Shown here one piece after another: positions 1 to 11,561 of a DNA stretch of 64,000 nucleotides. The stretch comes from Isochrysis galbana (Eukaryota > Haptophyta > Isochrysidales > Isochrysidaceae), in assembly GCA_018136815.1 (NCBI GenBank), contig CM030933.1, positions 5,596,282 through 5,660,281 on the forward strand, read 5' to 3'. The notes beneath the pieces were generated by a model that saw only the letters and a list, made by a program, of their open reading frames with translations, had not been told where the DNA came from and searched no databases. The position numbers and the translations under genes are program-made. Within the stretch, counting starts at the first letter, position 1. Every line of letters starts with the position of its first letter.

Positions 1-143
1 CGTTGTAGGCACGATAGGACACCTACAGCCACCATGCGAAGTGGTGCTTGCTTGGTGCCAGGGAGCATTTGGCCTGGTGAGAGGACGGGGTGGGATTGCT
101 GTTTGGAAGACAAGCAGTGTGCGGATCTGAGGCCTGTACTCAC

Positions 144-758
144 GATTTGCTTGAGATGGTTGGTGAGCATCTTGCCGCCCACATTCAGACGCTTGATCGC
201 ATAGTTGAGCGCGGAAGAGCCGAAGATGGGCACGCAATGCGTTGCAGAGAAGCCGGCGTCGACGACAAGCGCGGCGGGCGGGGGTATGGCGCTGCCTGAT
301 GCCTTAGCTTGCTCTGCCGCTATCGAGAGTGCGGCGAGGACGGGCGCCGGCCGCGTACAGTAAGAGTGGAAGCCGAAGTGCTCGAAGACCATCTCATCAA
401 GCGTGTCTTGGATCGCCGTCGGGCACATCGGGATCTCTGTGAGGAGGAGGGCCGAGTCGGCGGGGTTGACATTGAGCAGGTCGGCAGAGAGAGCTCTTGA
501 CCACACCTCAGCCTGCGTGTCCCAGTTGACCAGGCAGCCACGCTCGAGAGACAGACGATACTGTAGAGAGGAGAAATCAGCAGCGCTCTCCAGCTGATCG
601 CCCACGTACAGCTTGCCAGCGGGCCCCTTGGAGCGAACGACGCCGTTGAGCATGCACTTGAGCGGCTCGCTCTGCCCCGCGAAGCCCACCTTGCACGTGT
701 GGCCGCCGTTGTCTATGACGACACGCTTGAGGTGCGAGGGGAGCGAGGACGACGCCAT
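144..758 (-). CDS. ARP6: Actin-related protein 6 (ARP6), 5' exon, partial
   Basis: Nuclear actin-related protein, known in other eukaryotes as a subunit of the SWR1-type remodeller that deposits H2A.Z. The 205 codons from the ATG at 758 read as the actin fold of the ARP6 branch: phosphate-binding loop VVIDNGGHTCKVGFAG, the ARP6-typical GCLVNWDTQAEVW, LLLTEIPMCPTAIQDTLDEM, then VVDAGFSATHCVPIFGS and INVGG-like NVGGKMLTNHLKQI. The exon ends in phase 0 at a canonical GTGAGT donor (intron from 143 downward). Nothing between 143 and 1 matches the next ARP6 segment, so the remaining exons lie outside the window. The LVNWD motif and the short spacing separate it from conventional actin and ARP4. The gene is read leftward, with its promoter in the 760-1200 interval. 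Confidence 0.85.
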
Positions 759-2794
759 CCCTGCCGCGCGCGCGGGGGGGGGGGCGGGAGGAGGGCGAAG
801 AGAGTCGAGGCGGATCTTCCCTCCCCCCTCCCCCTCTCGGACCTCACTTGTTTAGGTGAAGAAAGTATGCTCTGTAGAAGGTCTACTGAGAGGACAATAT
901 TGTAGGCTTCGTTCTCTCCCTCTAAAAAGGAGTACACGACATCAATAGGAAAGGAGAGAAAATAGTGGTACCAACAGTTGTAGAAAAGTCGCGAGATTTG
1001 GCTGCGCATCTAGGAGTAAAAGAAGAGAGAGAGATGAGAACAACTAACTGCAGAACCAACCGGCGCACGACGACGCGCAGCGCGGCGCGCGGGAGGACGA
1101 AAAGAAAAGAGAAAAAGAGCTGGCCACTCATCCATTACTTTCTAATTTCAAAACGAAACACCAAGTTGTGCAGCTTGTAGCCCGGTCACTCACTATGGGA
1201 GTGCGGAGGGCACCAGCTGCAATGGGTAAATGAAGGGCTAAATAAGCTCCCTGTAGGTTCCGGTAGGATGGATCAGCACAAAAATTGGGGGGTTCTCCGG
1301 CGAAATTTTCGAAAAATACCGAATTTCAGGCCTTCGAAGACGGTGCGTGAAATACAATCGGGCCCCCTCCGGTATATTTTTAGTAAGGCCCTTCATGCGA
1401 GGCACAAACATCGAATAGCGAGGAAGGTTGTGACGCCAACTCACTAAGTCCACAAGGCGTGGTTCTATGCACACTGGACCATAAGTCATTAGTCATATGT
1501 CGAACTCGTAATTTTGCACTTCAATGTGTACGAAAGTATCACAAACCTCAAGACGCTTACGTGAACCACTAGTCACCGAGGGCTAGAGCGGCTGATTTGG
1601 CACCGCGACCGGGCGGACGGCATGGTCTTTTTCTGATCCATTTCAACTAGTGACAGCACAAAACGACAGATCAAGATATGCTGCCCTAGTTGCCGAGCGA
1701 ATTGCCCTCTCCAGCCTCGCATATCTTGTCGAATATCGGCATTGGCGCAGAAACCGCGTCAACGTTAACGTACCGAGATGCGCTCGAGTACCCAACTTCC
1801 CACCGCTACCGAGCGCGCTGCCGGCGCTTTCTCGGTCTTTGTTGTATTCAGGCCTTTCGGCATGAATATTTCGGCACGAGTACGAGCCTTCTTCGCGATA
1901 TACCGTCTTCTATGTTCGCCATGGTCGCGCAAGGCGTGCAGATTCGGATTCTCCCTGGGCTCAAGTCCTGGTTCGCCGATTTTCGTCTCGAAATTCAAGG
2001 ATTGGAGTTTTATTTTTACTGTTACGGTAATTGTTCACGCGTTTAAGGTAAGAAATGCAGGTAACAGCACTGGACCCCTCTGCATTCCCTTCCCCCCCCT
2101 CTGCAGTTCCCCCCCCCCAATAAAAAATAATTACAACTGGGAATATCGGCGGCTGCACTGAGCCGCTGGCCGATGCCGCACGCCGACGCGGCTGGCGGGG
2201 CAGGTAGGGGGGGACCCTAAGGAATCCTTGGACACCCAGGGGAGGTGGGAAATAGTGGTTAAAATGAGTGAGTGACCGAGCTACAGCTTGGGAAAGACCA
2301 AGTTCTCGCTGTTTCGAGACTGGGGAGCGTGTGGAAGCAGCCGTACGCTGTAAGGTGTCAGATGTAGGCATCCTCCCGGGAGGCGCGCGCGCCCTCAGAA
2401 TTTCTTGGGTATTGGTTGGTGCTCGCGCCCTAGAAAGCAGAAAGGGACGTGGGTATCACCCGGCGAGGGGGAGGGGGGATGTGCCGCGCGACGCGGAGCG
2501 CCGGGGTGTGTAACGTGCAACGTGGACGTGCCCTTCCCCAACGTTCCCACGGAATATAGAAAGGGCCTTAGTGAATAACCAGTTGCATGGCTTAGAGTAG
2601 TACGCAGTACTCGAGCAGGTAGAGTATTCGGAGGTTTTCTAACAGGCAACATAAGTTGCGGTTGGATGGCTGCCCGCGGTGGCCAGGCCGAAGCGCACAG
2701 GGCGCAACAAATTGGCGCCCTCCTTTCGGATGCGGCGCGGCAGCAGTCTGAAAGGCGACACGCGAGTTCTGCTCCCGCCATGTAAACACGGTGC
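759..2794. other. Intergenic region with one repeat copy
   Basis: No gene recognised. The left part must hold the ARP6 promoter and 5' UTR; a G-run (about 775-782) sits just upstream of the ARP6 ATG. The middle (1200-2160) is lower in GC, with only short ORFs of no recognisable family. Positions 2191-2274 are a diverged copy of a dispersed repeat found again at 7405-7705 and 31715-32014 (shared GGAATCCTTGGACACCCAGG and GTGGTTAAAATG). 2275-2794 is the presumed 3' flank of the PH-domain gene. Confidence 0.5.
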
Positions 2795-5700
2795 TCACTT
2801 TGGTGAAGCGAGTGCAAGATGCACGTGATCATCGACCCTAGCGACCAGCGCAGCCTCAAATTGAGGCGGCAAACGGGAGCGGGCCTTGTGATCACGCCTC
2901 AGTTCAAGCGCCATCGGAGCAATAGACGCCTCGAGTGGACCACCGCTCACGGGCGAGAACCCAAGATCAACAGGCGCGCGAAGACTTTGCCACGAATCGG
3001 TTATCCATGCCACCAATTTCAAGAGCTCGCCTCCCTGGACTCCGATAGCTAGCTCTGGCGCGCCATGCACGGCAACCCCATCTTGCGGTATCATTACGCC
3101 TGTAGGCTTCGCACCTGCGGCCGCAACCTCCGTCACATTGCCAGGGTATTCGGCGAACGGTGTCCCGCCTTCAGAGGCAACGGCGACCCTGTGAATGTAC
3201 TCGTAAATGCTTCCCACGAGATCGCTGACTCCGTGAGTGAACATTGCGTCGCATTGGGCCGGTGGCAGCGTCTTCTTTGTGAGGACGCGCAACATGGACT
3301 CAAGAGTTGGCAGAGCACGCCCAACGAGGAGCGGAATGTCTCCCGCGAGTCCGAGTCGCAAGAGGGGCACCGCAAATAGTGGTAGCAAAGATGAGAGGGT
3401 CTCCTCAAACGGCTTCTCCCCTAGCATCCTAACGAACGCTCTTCCAGCGTAGACCTCGCGCGCGGAAGCAAGGGCGGCGGCGGCGTGACATGACGCATCG
3501 ACTCCTGATTGCCCGCTCAGTGCTGCAGCTGCGGCTAGCCCCTCGCCATCACCCAATTGTCGTGCATGCTCAAGTAACAAAGCCGCAACCCGAGCCGGAG
3601 AGCTAAGGTCGAAATCGTGCGTGGTGGAGGCTGCGCTCTCTCTAGCCATCGCAGCGCGCAAGTCCCAATAGTTTGCTGACAGATGGTCAATCGCGGCGGT
3701 GAGGGCACGACGAAGCGGCGGAGGCACCGTAGCCACAAGTTGTCGTGTGCGACGCTCGCGCGACTTGAGAGCGAGGGAGGTGGCGGTAAGCCGCTGCAGC
3801 ACGGAGGCACCTCCAAGAGGGCGTATGAGCAGCAACGACAACACGGCATTGGCTGTTGGACCAGGATTAGCGTCGCGAGAGGCGAGTAGCTTGACGATTG
3901 CTTTCACAGGTAGGATGCGCAGCAGGGACTGCAGCTTCTTTGCGCGGCGCCCAAGCTTGCGGCGCACGTGCAACTCAGTTGCGTGCTGAGCCAGCTCGAC
4001 TAGCCTCTGTAGATCCGGTGCCAGAGCCTTCGAATACGGTGCTGCAGTAATGGCTCCGACGTACAACCTCGCTAGCCTGGCTGCGCCATGTGAGCGGAGC
4101 TGCGTCTCGAGCGTCGCAAGCAACTGCAGAAGTGGTTCCGTCGCCTCCGCCTTGGTCGGCATCGGCTGCCCACCTCCGGCTGCTGATGCGCTTGTGGCCT
4201 TGGCCCACGCGCGTGCCAAGCTTGCGGCTGATGGCGTGGAACGTGTAGCTGCGCCCGTCGTTGAAAGCCCTTCGGAAATGCGGTCGTCACTGGATTTGGC
4301 GAAGAAAGTGCTCTTCATCATCTCTTCCTCAAACTCCTCCTCCTCCTCGTCTTCTTCGTCCAGCACAGATGTCGTCGAGTCTTGCAGGTGAAAAGGCAGC
4401 GTGGAGACGTGGCTATGCGCTGAAAGACGTCGCCAAGCGTCCTTGGAAGGTGATGAGCCTTGAGCCTCTGTCATAGCGCAAGGCACTTCAGTGGCGAAAC
4501 CACGACTTTCCACCGCCACGGCAAGCGCTGGTTGGAGCTCACAGTCTGTACCGCCGCTCGGGACAGGAATAGCAATAGCGATCGGCACCGGAGTGCAAGC
4601 CCCGAAAGTAATTTCATTTGAGGCCCTCGACGCACTCGCCCCGAACGACGTGTGTGTGTTGCTGGGCCAATCGTTCGCGTCCCGTGCATATGACGACTCC
4701 GCAAGAACGGTCGATGCAGAAGATCCCTCAGGAAATCGATTCGAAAAGCCGTGCTCCGTTTCATTTGGATCTGCTGCGCGCGCACTTTGACTGAGGTTCA
4801 ACAAGATGTCAGTCGCTTGTTCTGCGATCTCTGCGGGCACTGAGCCGCCAGCTGCAACGCTGATGAGATGGCGCGCTTGTGTGGGCGTGTATATCGATGC
4901 CAGTAAAAAGAAGCGCAAGATGCGATGCGCGTTCAAGTCGTGATCGGACTTCCCGGCCTGCATGGGGAGAAGCGGGAGACACTTGAGATCCGGTAAACAG
5001 TCCATATTACCTTACGGCCGCTCGTCATAAAACCACAGATCTGTCACGCTCACCTGCAATCCATATTTCGACAAGAGCGCAACGAGATCTCTCACTGCCC
5101 GTGTGGCGGATCGGACAGCTGTGTGCGGGTCTCCAGAGAGGGGCGGAGCCTCAAGGATACACTTTCTGAGACGATCCATCAATGCAGACGTCGAACGCGG
5201 CATAGAGGGAGGGGTGCCAGATTCAAGGCCCTCGCTTTCCGTTGCAGAGGAGCAGCAGCCTATTGCGCTCGTGTATGCCGGTGCACTGCTACAACTCAGT
5301 TGCTGCAGCGAATGGCCGCAGTGGGAGGACTGCGCATGCGCGCACTTCCCACATGATGGCCGCCACGCTCCTGCTGCTTCTGACGTCTCAATGTCTGAAG
5401 CTGTCGTCTGCGGGGGTCGAGCATGCGAAATATTAGATTCATCCAGTGTTATTCGTGAGACATGGAGGCCCGAACAGGAGACTTCCGTAGCCGAAAGCGC
5501 TGCAACAGATGGATGATCTCGTACGGATGTACCGTCTGCCTCAGCCGCTGTGACCCCTAGCGGGTGCGTCACCAAGCGCCCATCGCTCGGGTACACGGCC
5601 TGCACTGTTCTCATGCAAGAGCATGGCGAAGGGGAGAAATCTTCGGCCGGAGCTGACGAGGACGTCACTCCAGCTGCACGCCCATGCGATTCGCCCTGTG

Positions 5701-6952
5701 TGCTCACCGCACACCCTGCAGCTGCGAGCAAGTCCCCGCCCCCTATCTGCCCCTGGAACCCATCAACCGTGTCGTCCTCATCCCAGGACTTGATGACCTC
5801 ACCAGCAGACCCCATGAGCGCAACCAGTGTTTGTGACGCAATCGCGTCTGCAGTGGCACCGAGTGCGGCCTCCTCAAGCCAAAGCGTCGCCACCTCTGCC
5901 GCACTAAGGGCAGGCATATCGCCATCACTTGGGTAAGTCGAGACGGCCGTATCCACGAGGCGATCGTGAGCCATTTGACCGAGTTGAGCGGCTGGCGATG
6001 GGTGTCGGCAAGTAGAGGGTGCCAAAGACATGGCTGCAGGAGCGTGAGCCGTTTGCTGCGAGATGGCCTCGAGCCACAAGGCGGAGTCCTCGTTGCCTTC
6101 AGGCGAGGCCAGATTGATCGTCTTGCCGCCCTTCATGGGTTTGAGGACCAGCGCCACGCCCGACGGGGCGTCGGCTGCCTTGGCGAGAGAGACTGTGAAG
6201 GTGGAGAGCCACAGGGTGCCGCGCGGTGAGTCTGCATCCAAGGATGAGTAATAAATAAGGCAGGCACTGGACTGAGGAAGATTCGAGTCACTGGCTGCGG
6301 CGGCTTCGCCGCTGTTTGCCCGGGCCCCTGCGTAGAGGACGAACCATCGACGGTTGCGTCCCGCAAGGTGGTCTCGTTTCTTCAGCAGCCAGCCGGATCT
6401 CAAGACCCGAGCCAATGACGGACTCCCGGCATTAGCGCCCGCGGACGCGTCCCAAATGCGACGCTCACGCTCCTGCTGCGCAGCGAGTCGCAGGGCGGCC
6501 ACGCAGCCTAGTGCGCGAGGTGTTGGTGGGACTACACCACACGCCACAATTGCACGCTGCCAAGCGCTTATCTGCTCAGCGTCGGCCGAGGCAAGCAGCG
6601 CCACTCGGCGGCGCGGCCGTCCCGAGTGGAGGGTGAGCTGCAGCAGGTGCAGTGGCGGGCGGGGTACAGGCTGTTCGAGCAGGCGATTCTCAAGCGCGTC
6701 AACCGCCCAGCAGTCGAGCCTCTCGACCGGCGCCCCGCCCGCGCTCCACGCAGCATGGTCTATCCACGCAAGCAGTTGGGCGCTCGCCACCTCGAGCTGA
6801 CACACCCGCGCTCGAAGGCTCTGGGTGCGGTCAGCAGAGGAGAGGCGTGTCCAGAGCGGGGAGGGGCGGGCGGGCCAGGATCCCCCCTCGAACGCCAGCC
6901 CTGTCCGCCCAGAGCTCGTCTCCACGCCGCCCAGACTCACCTCGTCGTCCAT
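2795..6952 (-). CDS. PH-domain protein with DUF3818 (PX-associated)-like C-terminal half
   Basis: Two exons: 6952-5054 and 4957-2795, joined over a 96 bp intron. Donor CAG|GTGAGC and acceptor ATGCAG|G are both phase 0, giving LLSKYGLQ|AGKSDHDL. Without the intron the reading frame stops at 5012. The product is about 1,353 aa. A canonical PH domain lies near residues 185-300 (GWLLKKRDHLAGRNRRWFVLY, then LIYYSS and the C-terminal Trp in SALWLEAI). An earlier stretch ending EQISAWQRAIVACG looks like the end of a second, diverged PH domain. A long Ser/Ala-rich linker with a Glu run follows. The last ~400 residues are helical and contain LLRILPVKAIVKLL and LLLIRPLGGASVLQRL, which resemble the DUF3818 region of fungal PX-domain lipid-binding proteins. 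A role in phosphoinositide or membrane binding is inferred. The ATG at 7006 is an in-frame alternative start 18 codons upstream. Confidence 0.6.
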
Positions 6953-7404
6953 ACAGAGAGGGGGGTGGGGGGGAAGGGGGGGAGAGGGAGAGCGGCCGCA
7001 CAGCACGCCAGCCGCCCCATCGAAATATCGAAATATCCCTCTGTCCCTCGATCGAGGGATTTTGCAGAGCTAAAAATGACCAGCGGGCTTTAGTTTGCGC
7101 TAGTCAACGGCAACGGAGCAGCGAGGGGGCGCAATTAGGCCGGAGAAAAGGAAGCAGAAAATAAAACTCCCCCGCCAAGGGGGGACGCATCGGGGGAAGC
7201 CTTCCCCGCGCGCCTTTCGCCTTTCTCCGCCGCGCACGCGCCCCGGACCGCCCAAGCTCTCCCTCTCTCTCTCTCTACGAACGCTACAGTTGATCTCAGC
7301 ACCACCATGGACCCCAGCTCCGCGACCCTCGCACCCCCCGCTCCCCGTCCCCGCTCCCGAGCCGCCCGAGACGGACGCCACCCTCCGCGCGTCCATAGCC
7401 CGGG

Positions 7405-7705
7405 CACTCACTCATTTTAACCACTATTTCCCACCTCCCCTGGGTGTCCAAGGATTCCGCAGGGTCCCCCCCTACGTTGCCCCGGCAACTCCCTCCCCCC
7501 TCCGAACGACCCCCTCCCGCCCCACGAAGGGCGATGGCGTCGGTGAGTGATCCCCTTCCCTTCCCCCGCTCGTGGCGGTCTATTTTGGGAGATTGAGGGG
7601 GTCGCTCACGGGAGGGAATCAGAGTAGTAAATGTAGGGCGCATCACTATTAGAAACGCGGAGCTTCTGCGACGTCCGATCGCCCGCGATCGGCCGAAGAA
7701 TGGCC
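7405..7705 (+). repeat. Dispersed ~300 bp repeat, copy 1 (family A)
   Basis: Matches 31715-32014 in the opposite orientation over its whole length, and 2191-2274 over one end. Shared blocks include CATTTTAACCACTATTTCCC, CCTGGGTGTCCAAGGATTCC, CTCCGCGTTTCT and CTCCCAAAATAGAC (reverse strand). On the minus strand both long copies keep a reading frame with AIGRR, SAFL, RPTFT and SPKID, so the family may derive from a coding element. No terminal inverted repeat or target duplication was evident. Confidence 0.6.
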
Positions 7706-8057
7706 TGGAGGTGGTGGCCATCCAGAGCCCCGAGCTCTCGCGAGCAGGGTGGGGGGTGGGGGGTCACTAGTAGCTCGCATGCTGGTTCTTGAGGGTCGCA
7801 CACAGTCGTACTAATCCATCTTGGCCCCTCGCACCTCGCACCGCAAGAATGCCTCGATTCGATCCGGCCCGACGCCCAGAGCCAGCAACCTGTGTGGCCG
7901 GGGTGGGAGGTGGGGTTAGCCTCATGTGTGGTCTAGCTTCCCTAGGGTCCATGGGGTTCGTTGAGTCCGTGTCGATGTCGCCCTCTCTCGAGGTTTTTGC
8001 GTACGATGCGTGCTTTGTGTTGGCCCTTGTTTGTGTTGGTGCTCATTGTGTTGGGCC

Positions 8058-8577
8058 TCTTCGCAGGGCCGCGGAGCGCCAGCGAGGGAGAGGCAGGAGG
8101 GGCCAGGGCCATGCCCCAGCCTCACCTGCCCCCTGAGCTGTGCTCCCAGGCCCTGCAGGCCATCTGGGGACCTGAGCGAGGGGCCGCAGGCGCGCGCCAT
8201 GGGCCCCCGCCGCAGGGAAGAGAGGAGGAAAAGGGAAGAGGGAGGGGAGGGGGGAGCGGCAGCTCTCCCCTCCGGCAGTAACGTGTCTTCTCGCCCCGTT
8301 TGGGTAAGAGAAGACGGGGGCGCCAGAGCCAGGAGGGAAGGGCCGCGGCTCGCCGTGGCCACTCGCACTAGCGAGGGAGATTAGCGCTTCTGGGCCCCTA
8401 TCTCACGAGTGCCCCCCCCCCCCCCCGCGTTGCTTTTACCCGAAAGGGGTTTTCCCCCAGCGTGGACTCGAGGAGAGGACGCGCTGGGGTGTGTGGGGTC
8501 GGTGCATGCACTGGGGGGAGGACAAATATCGAGGGGAGGGGGCGGTGCCCCCACCCCCCGGTATCACTCGGACACCT
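8058..8577 (+). mobile_element. Composite repeat, modules D and E
   Basis: Near-identical to 62060-62575. Module D (about 8058-8210) carries GCCAGCGAGGGAGAGGCAGG and the CCCTGAGCTGTGCTCCCAGG block. Module E (about 8255-8577) carries GTGTCTTCTCGCCCCGTTTG and ends in TCACTCGGACACCT. The 62 kb copy has module B in front; this copy lacks a clear B. It is probably a non-autonomous element related to the retrotransposon at 47959-50326 through the D module shared with 35041-35835. The ORFs across it are low-complexity shadows. Confidence 0.6.
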
Positions 8578-8593
8578 GGCTCGTCAGGCATGG

Positions 8594-8662
8594 CGGGATT
8601 CCGGGACGGAAAAGTTGTGTCCAATTAGCTAGTGGGGTTGGCTAGGATATAACATTGATTAT
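8594..8662 (+). repeat. Short dispersed repeat (family P), copy 1
   Basis: GGGATTCCGGGA followed by GAAAAGTTGTGTCCAATTAG, CTAGTGGGGTTGGCTAGG and ATATAACATT. The same sequence occurs at 26340-26412 directly after a B module. It is probably the end segment of a mobile element. No gene. Confidence 0.6.
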
Positions 8663-9008
8663 TTTATTGTGTTGGGCCTCTTGGGCCTGTGTTGTGTGTG
8701 TCGCAAGCGCGCCCGAGGCTCGCTTGTCAACTTACCCTTCGGGGCTGGGAAGCATTCCTTCTTTCTTTGCCGTCTCCGCTGTCCTATTTACAGGATAAGT
8801 CGGGACAGAGTCGGCCGCCCACTCGGATCGACACAGGAGGAAGGGGGGGATGATCACCGGGGGGAGGCGCGGGCGCGGGCCACCGGACCATATATAAATT
8901 TTTAAATTTTTAACAATTTTTTATGGGTCGCGGCGCGGCAAAGGAACGGGACTAGCGCGCACACAAGACAGGACTCCCTGCCGCGGCGAGCGCAAGCACC
9001 CTTCCCCC

Positions 9009-10022
9009 TTATGCCACCCAGCTCTTCACTAGCTTACTACCTGCGCTAGCCGGAGCACCCCTCCCTCCACACTCAAGCAGCCCCCCACGCCAGGATCCTG
9101 TTTTGGTCTCGCAGGCAAGGGGGCCTAATGGGAGGGTGAGGAGCAACTCCTCAAAGAGGAGCTTTGGGGAAGGAGATGTTTGAGTGGGGGCGCTATACCC
9201 TTGCGCTAGGCATGGGCAGCGACGCCGCCTCAAGACATGTCCTCCCTCTGGTCTTGAGTCGAAATTTTTGGTGTTTGAATCCGAGGGCGAGGGGGTTTGT
9301 GCTTCTTGGGTTGGTTGTAGTGGGATGAGGGAGTGGGAGATGGAGTGAAGTGTTGAAAGAGGGCCCAAGGCAGGGCACTGAGTTGTAGGTACTTGTGGCC
9401 CACAAGCGTGGGGTGAAAACGAAAAGTGTATCAACATGTGTCTTGAATTGAAATTTTTGGTGCTTTGAACAGAGGGCGGGGGGTTCGTGCCGTTTGGGTT
9501 GGTTGAAGTGTGAAGGGGGAGTGGGAGAGGGAGTCTTGTGTTGAGAGAGGGCCCAAGGCAGGGCACTGAGTGATTGGTACTAGTGGCTAGTGGCCCACAA
9601 GAGTGGGGTGAAGACGAGAATTGTGTCAACAAGTTGGAAAACAGAGGCATGGGGTGCTCTTCTCCGTATGGGGTTGATGGTTGTGAAGTGCCCTCCCATG
9701 TTGGGTGCACTGATGGTAGAGGTTTCCACCATGGGGAGGGCAGCTGAGCTGCCCTCCCACATGAGGTGCTCTTGGGGTGGGAGGGTTTCCCACTGTTGGA
9801 GGGGGTCTCAAAGACCCCCTGCATGATGCGCAGAGCCATGGTGGCAAACTGTTCGGTGCCAGTGCTCGCCACCCCGCGCGCTTGCGCGGGTGTGGTTTGG
9901 ATGGGTTGGATGGGCTCTGAGAGGGCTTTCTGACGAGCCGCCTCGGGCGGCGTGGGGCGTCCCAGGTGGGGCGCGGTGGCGAGGGTCGCCTGGGGCTCGG
10001 GAGCGGTCGCGGCACGCTCCAT
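9009..10022 (-). CDS. Hypothetical Pro/Ser-rich protein with internal ~63-residue repeats
   Basis: Single 337-codon ORF filling the retrocopy-like insertion. The N-terminus is Ala/Pro-rich (MERAATAPEPQATLATAPHL). Residues ~140-270 carry two diverged copies of a ~63-residue unit with CGP, P(C/A)LGP, TNP and NF(N/D)SR, encoded by a ~189 bp DNA tandem repeat. No known domain, signal peptide or membrane segment was recognised. It may be a retroposed cellular transcript or a non-autonomous element's own ORF. Low-complexity composition makes the coding call tentative. Confidence 0.35.
   Translation of the reverse strand: MERAATAPEPQATLATAPHLGRPTPPEAARQKALSEPIQPIQTTPAQARGVASTGTEQFATMALRIMQGVFETPSNSGKPSHPKSTSCGRAAQLPSPWWKPLPSVHPTWEGTSQPSTPYGEEHPMPLFSNLLTQFSSSPHSCGPLATSTNHSVPCLGPSLNTRLPLPLPLHTSTNPNGTNPPPSVQSTKNFNSRHMLIHFSFSPHACGPQVPTTQCPALGPLSTLHSISHSLIPLQPTQEAQTPSPSDSNTKNFDSRPEGGHVLRRRRCPCLAQGYSAPTQTSPSPKLLFEELLLTLPLGPLACETKTGSWRGGLLECGGRGAPASAGSKLVKSWVA
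9262..9640. repeat. Tandem repeat, ~189 bp period, two copies
   Basis: The block GAAATTTTTGG...GTTGGTTG...GAGGGCCCAAGGCAGGGCAC (shown with gaps)...GTGGCCCACAAG...GGGGTGAA is repeated once, starting near 9261 and near 9450. It lies inside the 9009-10022 ORF and encodes the protein repeat noted there. Confidence 0.65.
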
Positions 10023-10230
10023 AGTTCAAACTATAACAATAGTTTTTCCCACCGGACCATATATATCTAAGCCCTTCACCCCTATCCCCCTAGTAGTGCA
10101 CGGGGGGAGCCGCCTGATGGCGGGGGGAGAAGGGCCGGGGGAGTGGGGGTGTAGAAAGTATGCTACGTACTTAGTGTAGTGGGTAGTGGTTCCATTCGCC
10201 GCGAGTGCGGTAAGAATATTAAAAGGTTTA

Positions 10231-11561
10231 TTTTCTATTTTCTCGATATGATGCCTGGTGAGCCATTCTGTCCATGTGGTAACACGTGAAAGCGCCGGCA
10301 GCCCCCCCCCCCCCCCCCCTCCTCTCTCCTCTCTGGCTTTATATTCAGGGAGAGAGGGTCAGCATGGGGAACTTGGTTGGTGGTTGGGTCCCCATTCGCT
10401 CGTCTGATTCTAAAGGGCACGAAACCGGACGTCCCCCCCAGCTAAACTACTAGTAGTACTTTAAGCTTTTTGGCGGTTGGCGGGGCGGGGTGCGGGGGGG
10501 GGGGGGGGCGAAATATCGCTGAGTGCACATTTGTTCTCGGCGCCTCTGAAGGTCGATTGGAGCACTTGTTGGGGGGGTTCCTGATGCTCCGCCCGGGCGT
10601 CCCGCAGTCACGCACCAGGTGAGGAGGGGTTGGTCAGAGTGATGGGCTGGTCAACGTCGAGCGTGAGCGTTGGGGCGTGCGCGATCTGTGCCCAGCTCTT
10701 TGCTGAGAAAGTGTGGGCAGTTAATGGTGAGCCCCCCCTTGCATGCTGAGTGGCAGCGCAGGGGGGCGGGCGTAGGTTCGCGCCCCGCTAGCAGCGGGGG
10801 CGTCGAGAGAGAGCTGGGAGGGGGGGGGGGAGCGTGACCTCCCGCCACACTGCGAACAACCATAAGCAGATTAGTGTCCCGTAGCTAGCTATAGCTATAA
10901 GTAGCCTAAATCTTTGTAAGGATTTCAACGTTTTGCACTTGACGAGTGTTTGTCGATGGCCGCGATAGTAGTCCATGCGAATAGTAGATATGAGTTGCCA
11001 ACGGTGACAGGTGACAAGATGGATCGGCTAGATCGCTACGGACACCACGCCCAAGCACGAGAAGGGGTTCTCCCCAAGCACGAGAAGTGGGCTCCAGGGC
11101 CTGATGCTCATCCCGATCCCGACCCCATGCTCTCCCGAGATCTCGATGAACTATGCCTACCATCTATGCGAGGGAACTGCAGCATGGAAATGCGGCACAT
11201 TGATGCTGTATGACAACTGTGCCGTCGTGCGAGTACTCCTGTCTGGCGCGTGTGCTGTGCTCCTCTTGCGCTTCGGCAGTAAGTTGATGGTCTGCCTCCC
11301 TAAGATTTGACCGGCCGAAGAGGTGGCAGTCTCAAAGAGAGCTCCCGGAAGCGCGACGTAGCGGCTCACGGCTCCTGTCACACTGAACCTCAAGTGGATC
11401 TAGCCGCAGTGGGTCGCAAGAACGAACGGAGATCTATAGCATCAATCCGTTATTGAGCCCGTAGTCTTTCACTGTAGCTCCTTCTTCAAGCCTCCCTGGC
11501 AGCCTTAGTCCCTCATTCTTGATTTTTGATTTTCAGTGATGCCAGTCAACAACAAAAGTTG
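10231..11561. other. Intergenic region, no gene recognised
   Basis: Contains long C and G homopolymer runs (about 10306-10319 and 10495-10508) and short ORFs with no family resemblance. 11400-11561 is the presumed 3' flank of the nitrile hydratase gene. Confidence 0.4.

Larger units (their letters stand above)
8897..10048 (-). mobile_element. Retrocopy-like insertion with 17 bp target-site duplication
   Basis: The insert lies between two exact copies of CCACCGGACCATATATA. Read on the minus strand it has about 26 nt of 5' leader, an ATG at 10022, one 337-codon ORF, about 80 nt of 3' sequence and an A/T-rich tail (TAAAAAATTGTTAAAAATTT) against the left duplication. A long duplication, compact 5' leader, intron-less ORF and A-rich end are hallmarks of LINE-type retroposition of an mRNA. 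No terminal inverted repeat was seen. Confidence 0.65.
8755..10230 (+). mobile_element. Retroelement 3' module C, interrupted by a 1.15 kb insertion
   Basis: The halves 8755-8896 and 10049-10230 together form one copy of module C, also seen at 15165-15415, 35475-35835 and 47959-48317: TTTACAGGATAAGTCGGGAC, GGACCATAT, CTAAGCCCTTCACCC, GTGCACGGGGGGAGCCGCC, ending near GGTAAGAATATTAAAAGG. The interruption at CCACCGGACCATATATA is flanked by a 17 bp direct duplication (8880-8896 and 10049-10065), so C was in place before the insert. Confidence 0.75.

Noticed and set aside
1238..1489. 83-codon minus-strand ORF (MTYGPVCIEPRLVDLV...)
   Set aside because: No recognised family and no conserved neighbour; not enough to call.
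1905..1990. tRNA-like stretch (GGGCTCAAGTCCTGG resembling a T-arm, with a possible D-arm upstream)
   Set aside because: No 7 bp acceptor stem pairs across it and the T-loop lacks the TTC; fold not credible.
5012..5053. Separate genes 2795-5005 and 5012-7006 rather than one
   Set aside because: A phase-0 CAG|GTGAGC / ATGCAG|G intron removes the stop and joins the frames smoothly.
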